Source of the DNA: Nocardiopsis sp. CNT312
GTDB lineage: Bacteria; Actinomycetota; Actinomycetes; Streptosporangiales; Streptosporangiaceae
DNA length: 64,000 nucleotides
Reading direction: 5' to 3'
NCBI RefSeq assembly: GCF_000515115.1
Contig: NZ_KI911537.1
Location: forward strand, 106,418 to 170,417
The first letter of the stretch is position 1; every line of letters starts with the position of its first letter. This document shows positions 1 through 7,959 of the stretch, in pieces. Position numbers and translations under genes: made by a program. The notes beneath the pieces are model-generated. The model ran no database searches and was not told the DNA's origin. It saw only the letters and a program-made list of their open reading frames with translations.

Positions 1-1104
1 GGGTTCCCCGGCCGGAGGCCGACCGTTGAGGGTGGCGGCGGGTGACGGGGGGGAGGGGCTGCCGTCGTAGAGCACGATGGAGGCCTCGGTCAGCAGCACG
101 CTCACCAGGAAGTTCCACATCATCCAGCCCGTGGTGGTGAACCAGAAGACGCGGTCGCCCTCGCGGGCGTCCAGGTGCAGGTGCAGGTTCTTGAGCTGTT
201 CGAGGAGGATGCCGCCGTGGCCGTGCACGATCGCCTTGGGCAGGCCGGTGGTCCCGGAGGAGTAGAGCACCCACAGCGGGTGCTCGAAGGGGACCGGGGT
301 GAAGTCGAGTTCGGCCCCGGCACCGGAGCGCTCCAGTTCGGCCCAGGGCAGGGCGCCCTCCAGTTCCGCTCCGGGGTCGAGGTAGCCGAGGAGGACCGTG
401 TGCTCGACGGTGGGCAGGGCGGCGCGCAACTCCTCCACCACCGGGCGGCGGTCGAAGTCCCTGCCGTTGTAGCGGTAGCCGTCCACGGCCAGGAGCACGG
501 TGGGCTCGATCTGGGCGAAGCGGTCGATGACGCTGCGCACCCCGAAGTCGGGTGAGCAGGAGGACCACACCGCGCCCAGGGAGGCCACCGCGTAGAAGGC
601 GGCGACGGTCTCGGGCAGGTTGGGCAGGTAGGCGACCACCCGGTCGCCGGGGCCCACCCCGCGTGCGCGCAGGCCCACGGCGATCGCGGCGGTACGCCGA
701 CGCAGTTCGCCCCAGGTCCACTCCCCGAGGGGGCGCAGTTCGCTGGCGTGGCGCAGGGCCACCCGGTCGTCGTCGCGCCCCTCGAAGACGTGGCGGGCGT
801 AGTTGAGCGTCGAACCGGGGAACCAGCGCGCACCGGGCATGACGCGTTCGGCCAGGACGGTGTCGTAGGGGGTGTCGGCCCGGACGCCGTAGTACTCCCA
901 GACCGCTTCCCAGAAGTCCTCGATGTCGGTGACCGACCAGCGCCAGAGCGCTTCGTAGTCGAAGTTCCGTGCGGTGGGCTCCTTCCCGCCGAAGGCGCGC
1001 ACCCCCTTGTGCTCGGCCGCCCACCGGGCGAACGCGACGATGTTGGCGGACTCGGCCGCGGTCTCGTCCGGTTCCCAGAGCAACCGGGGAACACTCTCCG
1101 TCAT
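1..1104 (-). CDS. acetoacetate--CoA ligase, N-terminal part (runs off the window)
   Basis: Only the first 368 residues are inside the window; family members are about 650 aa, so the C-terminal half lies to the left. The reverse-strand ATG at 1104 gives MTESVPRLLWEP, a typical family N-terminus. The ANL adenylation core motif YSSGTTGLPKAIVHGHGG is visible near residue 290, followed by FWFTTTGWMMWN. The enzyme activates acetoacetate to acetoacetyl-CoA with ATP in the cytosol, for ketone-body or leucine-carbon recovery. At the window edge a run of seven C bases precedes a stretch (SPPSPAATLNGRPPAGEP) that fits the family poorly, so a frameshift there is possible. Family assignment is strong; intactness is unknown. 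Confidence 0.85.
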   Translation of the reverse strand, partial: MTESVPRLLWEPDETAAESANIVAFARWAAEHKGVRAFGGKEPTARNFDYEALWRWSVTDIEDFWEAVWEYYGVRADTPYDTVLAERVMPGARWFPGSTLNYARHVFEGRDDDRVALRHASELRPLGEWTWGELRRRTAAIAVGLRARGVGPGDRVVAYLPNLPETVAAFYAVASLGAVWSSCSPDFGVRSVIDRFAQIEPTVLLAVDGYRYNGRDFDRRPVVEELRAALPTVEHTVLLGYLDPGAELEGALPWAELERSGAGAELDFTPVPFEHPLWVLYSSGTTGLPKAIVHGHGGILLEQLKNLHLHLDAREGDRVFWFTTTGWMMWNFLVSVLLTEASIVLYDGSPSPPSPAATLNGRPPAGEP

Positions 1105-1193
1105 GGGACCGCCTTTCCGTTCACGTGGCTGTGTGCGACCCACTATCCAACAGCGGGTCGCGCATGGTGGAAGGCGCACCGGGCCCTGTCGCC

Positions 1194-1871
1194 TCAGCGG
1201 CCGCGCAGGGCGTCGACGGCGGCGACCGGCGAGTCGACGACCGGGGCGCCGGTGGCCTCCAGGCGGTCCCGTGCCATGAGCCCGGTGGCGACCAGGAGCG
1301 CGTTGGCCCCGGCCTCGTGGGCGGCACGCGCGTCGTCGTCGATGTCGCCGATCAGCACGACCCCGGCGGGGTCGATCCCCTGCTGGTCGAGGTGGCGGAC
1401 GAGGTGTTCGGCCTTGGAGTCGCGCTCCGTGGCGAACCTGCGCCCGTCGATCCGGGTGAAGTGCTCGGTGAGCCCGCGCTCGGTGACCAGGGGGACCAGG
1501 TGGTCGTGGCCGGCCATCGACAGCAGGGACTGGGTGCCGCCGTGGCCGCTCCAGTCGTACAGCACGTCCGGGACGCCGTCGGTGAGGGTGCAGGAGTGCA
1601 GGTGCTCGAGGTAGCTGCTGTCGTAGAGCCGTTCGACCCCTTCCCAGTCGTCGGCCTCCAGCGAGCGGCCGAGCAGCTCCTCGTAGCAGGGGACGAGGGG
1701 ACGCCGGAACACGGAGCGCCAGTACTCCATCTCCACTGGGGCGCGGCCGAAGCCGGCGCACACCGCGTTGACCGCGGCGAGGTTGGCGTGGTTGTCGTCC
1801 AGGAGCGTGCCGTTCCAGTCCCAGACGATGTGGGTTATGTCTTTTCGGTCAAGAAATGTCGTGTCAGCCAT
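1194..1871 (-). CDS. HAD-superfamily hydrolase (phosphatase-like)
   Basis: A 225-aa cytosolic HAD-fold protein. Motif I is VWDWNGTLLDD: nucleophile Asp18, with Asn20 where most HAD phosphatases carry the second Asp; the DWNGTL form is common in one HAD subgroup. A cap region follows (residues 35-100). Motif III lysine lies in ERDSKAEHL and motif IV is VLIGDIDDDARAA near residue 190. It resembles phosphoglycolate-phosphatase-like members, but the substrate cannot be told from sequence. The start is the ATG at 1871, where the HAD fold begins after about 12 residues. It stands alone between the acetoacetate-CoA ligase and a DUF4126 gene, all on the reverse strand. Confidence 0.82.
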   Translation of the reverse strand: MADTTFLDRKDITHIVWDWNGTLLDDNHANLAAVNAVCAGFGRAPVEMEYWRSVFRRPLVPCYEELLGRSLEADDWEGVERLYDSSYLEHLHSCTLTDGVPDVLYDWSGHGGTQSLLSMAGHDHLVPLVTERGLTEHFTRIDGRRFATERDSKAEHLVRHLDQQGIDPAGVVLIGDIDDDARAAHEAGANALLVATGLMARDRLEATGAPVVDSPVAAVDALRGR

Positions 1872-1924
1872 CAAAGAGCACTTTACGGGCAGCGGACCGG
1901 CAAGGGAACGGGTTTTCCCGCACG

Positions 1925-2557
1925 TCAGGGCGCGTCCGCCCCGTTTCCGCTCCGGGCGCGCCGCTCCGCCCGCCTGCGCCTGCCGCGCCGCACGGCCCAG
2001 ACGCCGGAGACCAGCATGAGGGGGAACACCACGACGATCAGGAGCGGCAGCACGATCGCCAGGAACGAGGTGAGGGCACTGGCGACGTCCTCGGCGACGG
2101 AGACCACCGGCCCGCCGGTCCCCACGGTCGCGGTGTTGATCACCGGCCGTGCACCGGCCTTGATGACGTGGAAGACGAGCGCGACGACCACCCCCGCGAT
2201 GACCGCGCCCCAGTCGACCCCGCCGCCGGAGGCCGCCACGGCCTCGGCGGGAACGATGTCGGCCAGGTCGACGGAATCGGCGCCGGCGCCGAACGTGATG
2301 CCTCCGGCGGTGGGCCTGACCACGGTCTGGACCACGTCGTTGATCGAGTCGACGGCGGGGACCTTGTCGGCGACCAGTTCCAGGACCAGGAGCAGGCCGA
2401 CCACGACGAGGGTGGCCGGGTGCTCCAGCCAGGCCCAGGCCGAGCCGAGGTCGACGAGTTCGGTGTAGCGGGCGAGCAGCCCGACCATGAGCAGGGGGAT
2501 GTAGGCGTTCAGTCCCGCGGCCGAGGACAGGCCCAGGCCGGTGAGGGCGGCGATCAT
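1925..2557 (-). CDS. DUF4126 family membrane protein
   Basis: 210 aa, predicted inner-membrane protein. It opens with MIAALTGLGLSSAAGLNAYIPLLMVGL, the typical DUF4126 start, and has hydrophobic segments near residues 5-30, 45-65, 120-140 and 165-190, then a basic Arg-rich tail (RRGRRRRAERRARSG). The family has no established function. The start at 2557 is preferred over upstream in-frame options because AAGGA lies 6 bases before it and the homology begins exactly there. It is co-directional with the HAD gene (53-bp gap) and could be co-transcribed with it. Confidence 0.8.
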   Translation of the reverse strand: MIAALTGLGLSSAAGLNAYIPLLMVGLLARYTELVDLGSAWAWLEHPATLVVVGLLLVLELVADKVPAVDSINDVVQTVVRPTAGGITFGAGADSVDLADIVPAEAVAASGGGVDWGAVIAGVVVALVFHVIKAGARPVINTATVGTGGPVVSVAEDVASALTSFLAIVLPLLIVVVFPLMLVSGVWAVRRGRRRRAERRARSGNGADAP

Positions 2558-2802
2558 CTGCGTCCTTACGTGCGTCCGTGGCAGGGGGCGGGTGCGCGTC
2601 CCGGCGCCGTATACCCGTGTTGACGCGCGCACGGGCACCCGGGTTTCGGTTTGTAGGGTTGCGCCCGGAAAACGGAATGCGGCGGGGGACGGAGCGGACC
2701 GCGCTCCGACCGGGCGCCAGTTCTGGGAAACTCACCTTGGGCCGGTTTCGGCGACACACACGCGCACACCGGCGGAATGCCCCGCGATCCGCCGCGGTTT
2801 CC

Positions 2803-2818
2803 TACCTTGAGGGGGTAT
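2803..2818 (+). promoter_or_regulatory. putative CsoR-type operator
   Basis: TACCTTGAGGGGGTAT is an imperfect TACC-N6-GGGTA palindrome with a G-tract, the form reported for actinobacterial CsoR operators. It ends four bases before the csoR ATG and overlaps the ribosome-binding region, so bound repressor could block both transcription and translation initiation. Autoregulation is an inference. Confidence 0.5.
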
Positions 2819-2822
2819 CAGG

Positions 2823-3149
2823 ATGTCTTCCGAACAGGGGCGGCACGAAAGCGGCCCCGAGCCGGCCACACACGGCTACAGCGGCGACAAACAGAGCCAC
2901 ATCAACCGGCTCCGGCGTATCGAGGGCCAGATCCGCGGCCTCCAGCGCATGGTGGAGGACGACCAGTACTGCATCGACATCCTCACCCAGACATCGGCGG
3001 CCAACAAGGCACTGCGCTCCTTCGCGCTGTCCATGCTCGACGAACACCTCAAGCACTGCGTGGCCCACGCCGTCGCCACTGGCGGTGAGGAGGCCGAGGA
3101 GAAGGTCCGCGAGGCCTCCGACGCGATCGCCCGCCTGGTGCGTTCCTGA
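2823..3149 (+). CDS. csoR: CsoR/FrmR-family metal-sensing transcriptional repressor
   Basis: 108 aa, all-helical DUF156 repressor that binds DNA as a tetramer and is released on metal binding. The core HINRLRRIEGQIRGLQRMVEDDQYCIDIL is typical. The metal triad Cys50, His75 and Cys79 is intact (QYC, DEHLKHC), as expected for Cu(I)-sensing CsoR rather than FrmR. The N-terminal 20 residues are a variable polar tail. No copper chaperone or P-type ATPase gene is adjacent, so the regulon must lie elsewhere or be limited to itself. Cu(I) specificity is inferred from the C-H-C pattern; nickel or thiol sensing is possible. Confidence 0.85.
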   Translation: MSSEQGRHESGPEPATHGYSGDKQSHINRLRRIEGQIRGLQRMVEDDQYCIDILTQTSAANKALRSFALSMLDEHLKHCVAHAVATGGEEAEEKVREASDAIARLVRS

Positions 3150-3199
3150 AACCCGGGCCGAACCTCCCCCTGGGCAGGACGCCGACTAACGTTTGCGGT

Positions 3200-3886
3200 A
3201 TGTCCCCCGACACGTCCCCCTCCTCCCCTCCTGAGAACGCCCTGTCCGCCACGGTGGAGCGCCGCCTGGCCATCCCCGTCCTCGTCTCCGCCCTCGTCTC
3301 CGTGCCCGCCATGTTCCTCGACATGTGGGGGCAGGGCGCGTGGGCCTCGCTCGGCCGTGCGGTCGGCTGGATCGCCGGGATCATGCTCTGGATCGAGTGG
3401 GCCCTGCTCTTCGTCCTGGCCGACAACCGGCGCGCGTGGCTACGCCGGAACTGGTGGCTGACGGTCGTCGCCGGGGTGACCGTGCCGGCCGTCGTCTTCG
3501 CGATCGGCCCGTCCCAGGTCCTGCGCCTGGTCCACCTGGTGGGAACACTGCGGTTGCTGCGGGTCACCCGGATCATCCAGGCCGGCGGCATGATGCGGGA
3601 ACGGCTCAGGCTGAAGGGCCCGTGGGGCACCGCCGTGGTGGTCGTCTCCACGGGACTGGCCGCGGTGTTCGTCACCGCGGTCCTGTCCGACCCGACCTCG
3701 GCCACCCGGCAGCTCCTGGAAGGAACGATCGAGCAGTACGGGTGGTGGCCGACGGCCCTGGCCGGTGCCCTCACCCTGGGTGCGGGCACCGTCGTGGTCC
3801 GGAACCGCTGGCGTCACGTCCGGGACCTGCGCCGGGAGAAGCGGGACTCCGGGAGCTCCCCGGAGGGCTCTCACTCGTCGCCGTAG
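3200..3886 (+). CDS. voltage-sensor-like membrane protein without a visible pore filter
   Basis: 228 aa with about six hydrophobic segments. Residues 20-80 hold two to three membrane helices. Residues near 105-130 (LRLVHLVGTLRLLRVTRIIQ) place Arg every third or fourth position in a hydrophobic helix, like the S4 segment of voltage-gated channels. Two further helices follow (GTAVVVVSTGLAAVFVTAVL and WWPTALAGALTLGAGTVVV), but no TVGYG-type filter lies between them. The C-terminus is charged and cytosolic. It resembles the ion_trans family with a degenerate pore; transport is not shown. The last 16 bases overlap the convergent NADH dehydrogenase gene. Confidence 0.6.
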   Translation: MSPDTSPSSPPENALSATVERRLAIPVLVSALVSVPAMFLDMWGQGAWASLGRAVGWIAGIMLWIEWALLFVLADNRRAWLRRNWWLTVVAGVTVPAVVFAIGPSQVLRLVHLVGTLRLLRVTRIIQAGGMMRERLRLKGPWGTAVVVVSTGLAAVFVTAVLSDPTSATRQLLEGTIEQYGWWPTALAGALTLGAGTVVVRNRWRHVRDLRREKRDSGSSPEGSHSSP

Positions 3887-5247
3887 CGTGCCCGGAGGTT
3901 GTCCATGAGCCGCGCGCCCTCCCTGCGTGAGGACTCGGCGTCCAGGTAGTCGAACGCCTCCTGGTCCACGAACGAGGACGGGCGGCCGCTGTCGGCGAAC
4001 CCCAGACGCGCCACCTCGCCCCCGGTGAGCTCCCGGATGGTCCAGTTGGCCAGAATCCGCGCCCGCGCGGTCAGGGAGGGCACCGACACCAGGTGGTAGC
4101 CGCGCGTGGCCGCCAGCGCGGCCGGACCGGTCAGATCGAACCTGAACACGCGGGCCAGCGCGTCCCTTCCGCTGAAGTCCACCGCCAGCCCGAGGTCCGT
4201 GTGTTTGAAGTCGGCCATGGGCCGTCCCAGGATGGAGGCGACGACGTTGTCGGCGGCGGTGGCAGCCTGCCGCGTGGCGTACTGGGCCGTGGGGGGGCAG
4301 TAGGCCCCTTCCCCGTCGGCCAGATGGGGGACGGCCGCGGCGTCGCCCAGCGCGAACACGTCGTCCAGGCCGGGGACGCGCAGGTCGGTGCCGACTTCCA
4401 GGCGACCGCGCCGCGTGGGCTTGCCGAGCGTCTCCATGAGCGGGCTCGGTGAGACGCCAGCGGCCCAGATGAGCGTGCGGCACGGCAGGGCCCGGCCGTC
4501 GGTGAGGACCACCTTGTCGGGAGTCACCTCGCGGACGGTCACCTTGAGCTTGACCTCGATGCCCAGGCCGCGCAGCAGGTCGAGTGCCCTGCTCCCCAGG
4601 CGCTCGCCCAGCTCGGGCAGGACCCGGGGGGCGATGTCGACCAGGTGCCAGCGGATCACCGAGCGCAGCTCGGGGTAGCGCTTGGCGGCCTCCTCGCACA
4701 GCCGCATCAGTGAGGCGGCGGTCTCCGCTCCGGTGTAGCCGCCGCCGACGACGACGAAGCGGCAGCGCTCCTCGCGTTCGACCGGATCGCGGCTGTCGTG
4801 GGCCAGTTCGAGCTGGGCGAGCACGTGGTCGCGCAGTAGGACGGCCTCGGCGAGCGTCTTGGCGCCGTAGGCGTGCTCGCCCAGACCCGGGATGTCGAAG
4901 GACCGGGTCAGACCGCCGGGGGCGAGCACCAGCCGGTCGTAGGGGCAGGGAATGAGCTCTCCGCTGGAGCGCCGCACGAGCACCGTGCGGTCGTCGGTGT
5001 CCACACCGACCGCGTGTCCGGGGACGAGCCGTGTCTGGTGGGTGAGGCGGTGCACGGACATCGCCACCGACTGGGGTGTGAGCAGGCCGGAGGCCACCTG
5101 GGGCAGCAGCGGGCTGTAGAGCATGTAGTCGTGCGGCGCGACGAGGGCAAGGTCGGCCATTCCCCGGGGTATCCGGCGTTCGAGGTGGCGCAGGGTGTGG
5201 AGGCCGCCGAAACCCGCGCCGACGACCACGATGCGAGGCCGAGCCAT
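3871..5247 (-). CDS. type II NADH dehydrogenase / FAD-dependent pyridine nucleotide-disulphide oxidoreductase
   Basis: 458 aa. The N-terminal FAD-binding Rossmann motif is IVVVGAGFGGLHTLRHLE (residues 5-22). A second Rossmann motif, FVVVGGGYTGAETAASL near residue 165, binds NAD(P)H. The FAD-contacting VFALGDAAAVPH follows near residue 305. This is the layout of NDH-2, which passes electrons from NADH to menaquinone at the inner face of the membrane without pumping protons. The start at 5247 puts the GAGFGG motif at the usual distance and has AAGG upstream; an ATG at 5271 lacks a ribosome site. It stands alone, overlapping the neighbouring convergent gene by 16 bases. Confidence 0.8.
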   Translation of the reverse strand: MARPRIVVVGAGFGGLHTLRHLERRIPRGMADLALVAPHDYMLYSPLLPQVASGLLTPQSVAMSVHRLTHQTRLVPGHAVGVDTDDRTVLVRRSSGELIPCPYDRLVLAPGGLTRSFDIPGLGEHAYGAKTLAEAVLLRDHVLAQLELAHDSRDPVEREERCRFVVVGGGYTGAETAASLMRLCEEAAKRYPELRSVIRWHLVDIAPRVLPELGERLGSRALDLLRGLGIEVKLKVTVREVTPDKVVLTDGRALPCRTLIWAAGVSPSPLMETLGKPTRRGRLEVGTDLRVPGLDDVFALGDAAAVPHLADGEGAYCPPTAQYATRQAATAADNVVASILGRPMADFKHTDLGLAVDFSGRDALARVFRFDLTGPAALAATRGYHLVSVPSLTARARILANWTIRELTGGEVARLGFADSGRPSSFVDQEAFDYLDAESSRREGARLMDNLRARYGDE

Positions 5248-5511
5248 CAGTTCACCGTTTCCTTGTCTCATGATCTGGCCGCCAGCGAACGCAGGCGTGC
5301 CCGTCCGCCGCCGACCATACGGCGCGGTGGCCTCCGGGCACCGCTCACACACGAGACACGGCCGGGACTTTGTGGCCCTTTGCCTCCCCCTGGCAAAGGC
5401 ATACGCGCACTTCAGACCCATGTAACCGAATCATGACCCACGAAGGAGAACAATCATTACGGAGAGTTGCTAGGCAAGAGCCGTAAGCACCGAAAGGAGC
5501 TGGGGACACGT

Positions 5512-6492
5512 ATGCGCGCGTTCACCAGGATCGCCGCCGCCTCGACGCTGGCCGGAGGGCTGACCATCGCCGGGGTCGGGAGCGCCCTCGCACAACCCGC
5601 GGACGACCACGTGGAGACCGACACGGCGCAGGGAGCCGTGCCCTCCGCGGGCTCCGCCGAGGAGGCGACCGCTCTGGAGGGTGTCCCGGCGGAGGCCGCT
5701 GGAGCCGGAGAGGCCGTCTCCACCGCTCCCGGCTCCGAGGAGGCCCCGGCGGTGGCCCAGGACACCGTGGGAGACACGGCCGACGAACTCCCCGCCACCG
5801 AGCTGACCGAAGCCGCCCCCACCGAAACAGCCACCGACCCCGCCGGGGACACCCCGGCCACAACCGTCCAGGACACCGTGGGAGACACGACCGACGAACT
5901 CCCCGCCACCGAGCTGACCGAAGCCGCCCCCACCGAAACAGCCACCGACCCCGCCGGGGACACCCCGGCCACAACCGTCCAGGACACCGTGGGAGACACG
6001 ACCGACGAACTCCCCGCCACCGAGCTGACCGAAGCCGCCCCCACCGAAACAGCCACCGACCCCGCCGGGGACACCCCGGCCACAACCGTCCAGGACACCG
6101 TGGGAGACACGACCGACGAACTCCCCGCCACCGAGCTGACCGAAGCCGCCCCCACCGAAACAGCCACCGACCCCGCCGGGGAGGCCGTTGGAGAAGCCCC
6201 CACCGCAGCCGTGGAGGAGGCCGGGGCGGGCGCAGTCGGCGAGGCCCCCGCAACCGACACCGTCGGCGACACGGTCGGGAACACCACGGGCACCGCAGGT
6301 GACACGGTCGGGGGCCTGTCCCCCGAGGCACTCGAACTCCTTCAGGACGAGAAGGCCGTCGCACTGCTCAGCGACCCCGAGACGGTGGAAGTACTCAGCC
6401 GCCCGAACGCCGTCCAGGCGGTCGACCGCCTGATGGGGTTCCACGACCCGGTGGCGGTCTTGGACGCCCTGAGCGCGACCGAGTCCCAGTAG
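5512..6492 (+). CDS. secreted repeat protein, Thr/Glu/Pro-rich
   Basis: 326 aa. A clear Sec signal peptide (MRAFTRIAAASTLAGGLTIAGVGSALA, cut after ALA at residue 27) is followed by a low-complexity acidic region. Residues 84-223 contain three full and one partial copy of a 37-residue unit beginning DTVGDTTDELPATELTEAAP. The C-terminal 70 residues (LSPEALELLQDEKAVALLSDPETVEVL and on) look folded and helical. There is no LPXTG, lipobox or membrane anchor, so it is probably released or cell-wall associated. The start ATG at 5512 is chosen because it begins the signal peptide; AAGGAG lies 13 bases upstream. No enzyme family is recognised; a wall-spanning or adhesive role is a guess. Confidence 0.75.
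   Translation: MRAFTRIAAASTLAGGLTIAGVGSALAQPADDHVETDTAQGAVPSAGSAEEATALEGVPAEAAGAGEAVSTAPGSEEAPAVAQDTVGDTADELPATELTEAAPTETATDPAGDTPATTVQDTVGDTTDELPATELTEAAPTETATDPAGDTPATTVQDTVGDTTDELPATELTEAAPTETATDPAGDTPATTVQDTVGDTTDELPATELTEAAPTETATDPAGEAVGEAPTAAVEEAGAGAVGEAPATDTVGDTVGNTTGTAGDTVGGLSPEALELLQDEKAVALLSDPETVEVLSRPNAVQAVDRLMGFHDPVAVLDALSATESQ
5761..6183 (+). repeat. 111-bp in-frame tandem repeat, 3.8 copies
   Basis: Unit starts fall at 5761, 5872, 5983 and 6094, exactly 111 bp apart; the fourth copy diverges near 6183. Copies are almost identical at the DNA level, including silent positions (the first differs by ACGGCC for ACGACC), which indicates recent expansion by slippage or unequal crossover. 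Each unit encodes 37 residues. Confidence 0.95.
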
Positions 6493-6507
6493 CACAAGCC
6501 GTGTGCC

Positions 6508-6537
6508 GGCCCTCCGGAGCATCCGCTCCGGAGGGCC
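6508..6537 (+). terminator. intrinsic terminator hairpin
   Basis: GGCCCTCCGGAGC pairs perfectly with GCTCCGGAGGGCC around an ATCC loop, 15 bases after the repeat-protein stop codon. It can serve both the repeat gene and the reverse-strand relic. Confidence 0.85.
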
Positions 6538-6552
6538 TTCCCGCGTCCTCCA

Positions 6553-7107
6553 CGCCGCGGCCGGTGTGGGCGCCGTGCTTGTCGACGGCGGCCGGGCCCT
6601 GGCTCTCGCTGATCTGCGTGTCGTCGTAGATGTTGGTGGCGGTACCGCCGAGGGGCGACGGCGTTGACGCGGAGGCCCGCGTCGCGGTACGTGAGCCGCG
6701 GTCGACTCCACCAGGCCCACGACGGCGTGCCGGGACACGGTGCAGGCGGCTCCGGCGGCGCTGCCGCGCGGGGATGCCTCGGAGGCGGTGAAGACGATCG
6801 AGCCTGCGTCCTTCTCCTTCATGCGCGGCAGGACGGCGCGGGTGAGCAGGAAGAGCGCGGTGAGGTTGAGGCGCGGCAGCCGCTCCCAGGAGGCGTCGGT
6901 GACATCGGCGGTGGCCGCCTTGTCGTCCATGATCACGGCGTTGTTGATGAGGCCATCGATGCCGCCGGGTTCACCCGGGGCGGTGTCCACCGCCCCCGCA
7001 GTACGTTCGCGATCAGTTGTCCTTCGTCTCGGACTGCACGCGCGCCCCGAGGCCGGGGGCGATGTGGTGCCGCCCGGTGTGCCGTGCGCGCTCGGTCCGT
7101 CGACCAT
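6553..7107 (-). pseudogene. short-chain dehydrogenase/reductase relic
   Basis: Reverse-strand reading gives the SDR core GGIDGLINNAVIMDDK, then a central helix region ending SIVFTASEASPRGSAAG and a partly altered active-site segment (CTVSRHAVVGLVEST, where YxxxK is expected). A frame change is needed to reach a C-terminal stretch reading LGGTATNIYDDTQISESQGP at about 6590-6650. The N-terminal nucleotide-binding TGxxxGIG motif is missing. Loss of the start, the catalytic Tyr and the frame makes this a decayed gene. The original substrate is unknown. Confidence 0.75.
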
Positions 7108-7222
7108 GGAGGGAATCCTTCGTCATCTCGCGCGATCGGCGCCCGCGCGGGCCACGGGCCTCCCCGGAGGCGTTCCGTCTCTCCTGCGGTCGCGACCCAC
7201 CCTGAGCCGGGCAAAGCCACGG

Positions 7223-7894
7223 TCAACACGAGCGCCCGAGCCCATGGGACTCCGGAGACGGGGCTCTACCGGGGGCGGCCCCGGGCTCGGTCAACAGCGC
7301 GGCGGTGCCCATGGCCAGCAGCAGCTCGGCCATCGCCTCACGGGGCAGCTCGCCGTGGCTGTGCGGGGTGGAGTTGAGCAACCCGAAGACGGCGTGCACG
7401 GCTGCGCGCAGGCGCACGCGTCCAGTGCCGGGCCGCAGCCGTGCGAGTACGTCGACCCACACCTCCACGTAGCCGCGCTGGAGGCGGCGCACCCGGTGCC
7501 GGTCGCCCTCGGCGAGGTGGCCGAGTTCGCGGTCGTGCACCGTGATGAGCGCCGGCTCGTCCAGAGCGAAGGCGATGTGCCCGCGCAGCAGGGACTCCAG
7601 GGCCTGCTCCGGTGTACCGGAGCAGGCGACCAGTTCTCCGCCCCACCGGGACAGCCGCTCGCTGACGTCCACCAGAACCGCCGCGAGCAGCGCCTCCTTG
7701 CCCGCGAAGTGACGGTACAGCGCCGGACCGGAGGTCCCCACGGCCCGGCCGAGTTCGTCGATGGTCGCACCGTGGAAGCCGCGTTCGGCGAAGAGCACGG
7801 CGGCGGCCCCGAGGATCGCCGCCCGGCGCTCGGATACCGGTCCGGACACCGTCGCCACCCCCGTTCCCGATCGCACCACGCCGACGCTGGACAC
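7223..7894 (-). CDS. TetR-family repressor of the adjacent leucine/isovalerate operon
   Basis: 223 aa. The N-terminal helix-turn-helix (residues 20-66: RRAAILGAAAVLFAERGFHGATIDELGRAVG, then TSGPALYRHFAGKEALLAAVL) is canonical TetR; the C-terminal part is the divergent ligand domain. It is transcribed away from the carboxylase operon, and a palindrome lies in the 65-bp gap. By position and comparison with other actinomycete acyl-CoA carboxylase loci it probably senses an acyl-CoA intermediate and represses both itself and the operon; the ligand is inferred. The ATG at 7894 lies five bases from the palindrome. Confidence 0.8.
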   Translation of the reverse strand: MSSVGVVRSGTGVATVSGPVSERRAAILGAAAVLFAERGFHGATIDELGRAVGTSGPALYRHFAGKEALLAAVLVDVSERLSRWGGELVACSGTPEQALESLLRGHIAFALDEPALITVHDRELGHLAEGDRHRVRRLQRGYVEVWVDVLARLRPGTGRVRLRAAVHAVFGLLNSTPHSHGELPREAMAELLLAMGTAALLTEPGAAPGRAPSPESHGLGRSC

Positions 7895-7898
7895 CCAT

Positions 7899-7939
7899 GT
7901 TAGTAGTTACTAACATCACAGTGGTTAGTGTGCGTTAAC
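7899..7939. promoter_or_regulatory. TetR operator pair in a divergent promoter
   Basis: GTTAGTAGTTACTAAC at 7899-7914 has perfect 7-bp arms (GTTAGTA/TACTAAC). A weaker relative, GTTAGTGTGCGTTAAC, follows at 7924-7939 with shared GTTAGT and TTAAC half-sites. Both lie between the two divergent start codons (7894 and 7960), where a repressor could shut both promoters. Confidence 0.65.
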
Positions 7940-7959
7940 ACCCTCCCCGAGAGGACGCC

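Noticed and set aside
1..60. Definite frameshift in the acetoacetate-CoA ligase at a seven-C run
   Set aside because: The family match is weak there, but the gene leaves the window and no alternative frame is clearly better, so it was not called broken.
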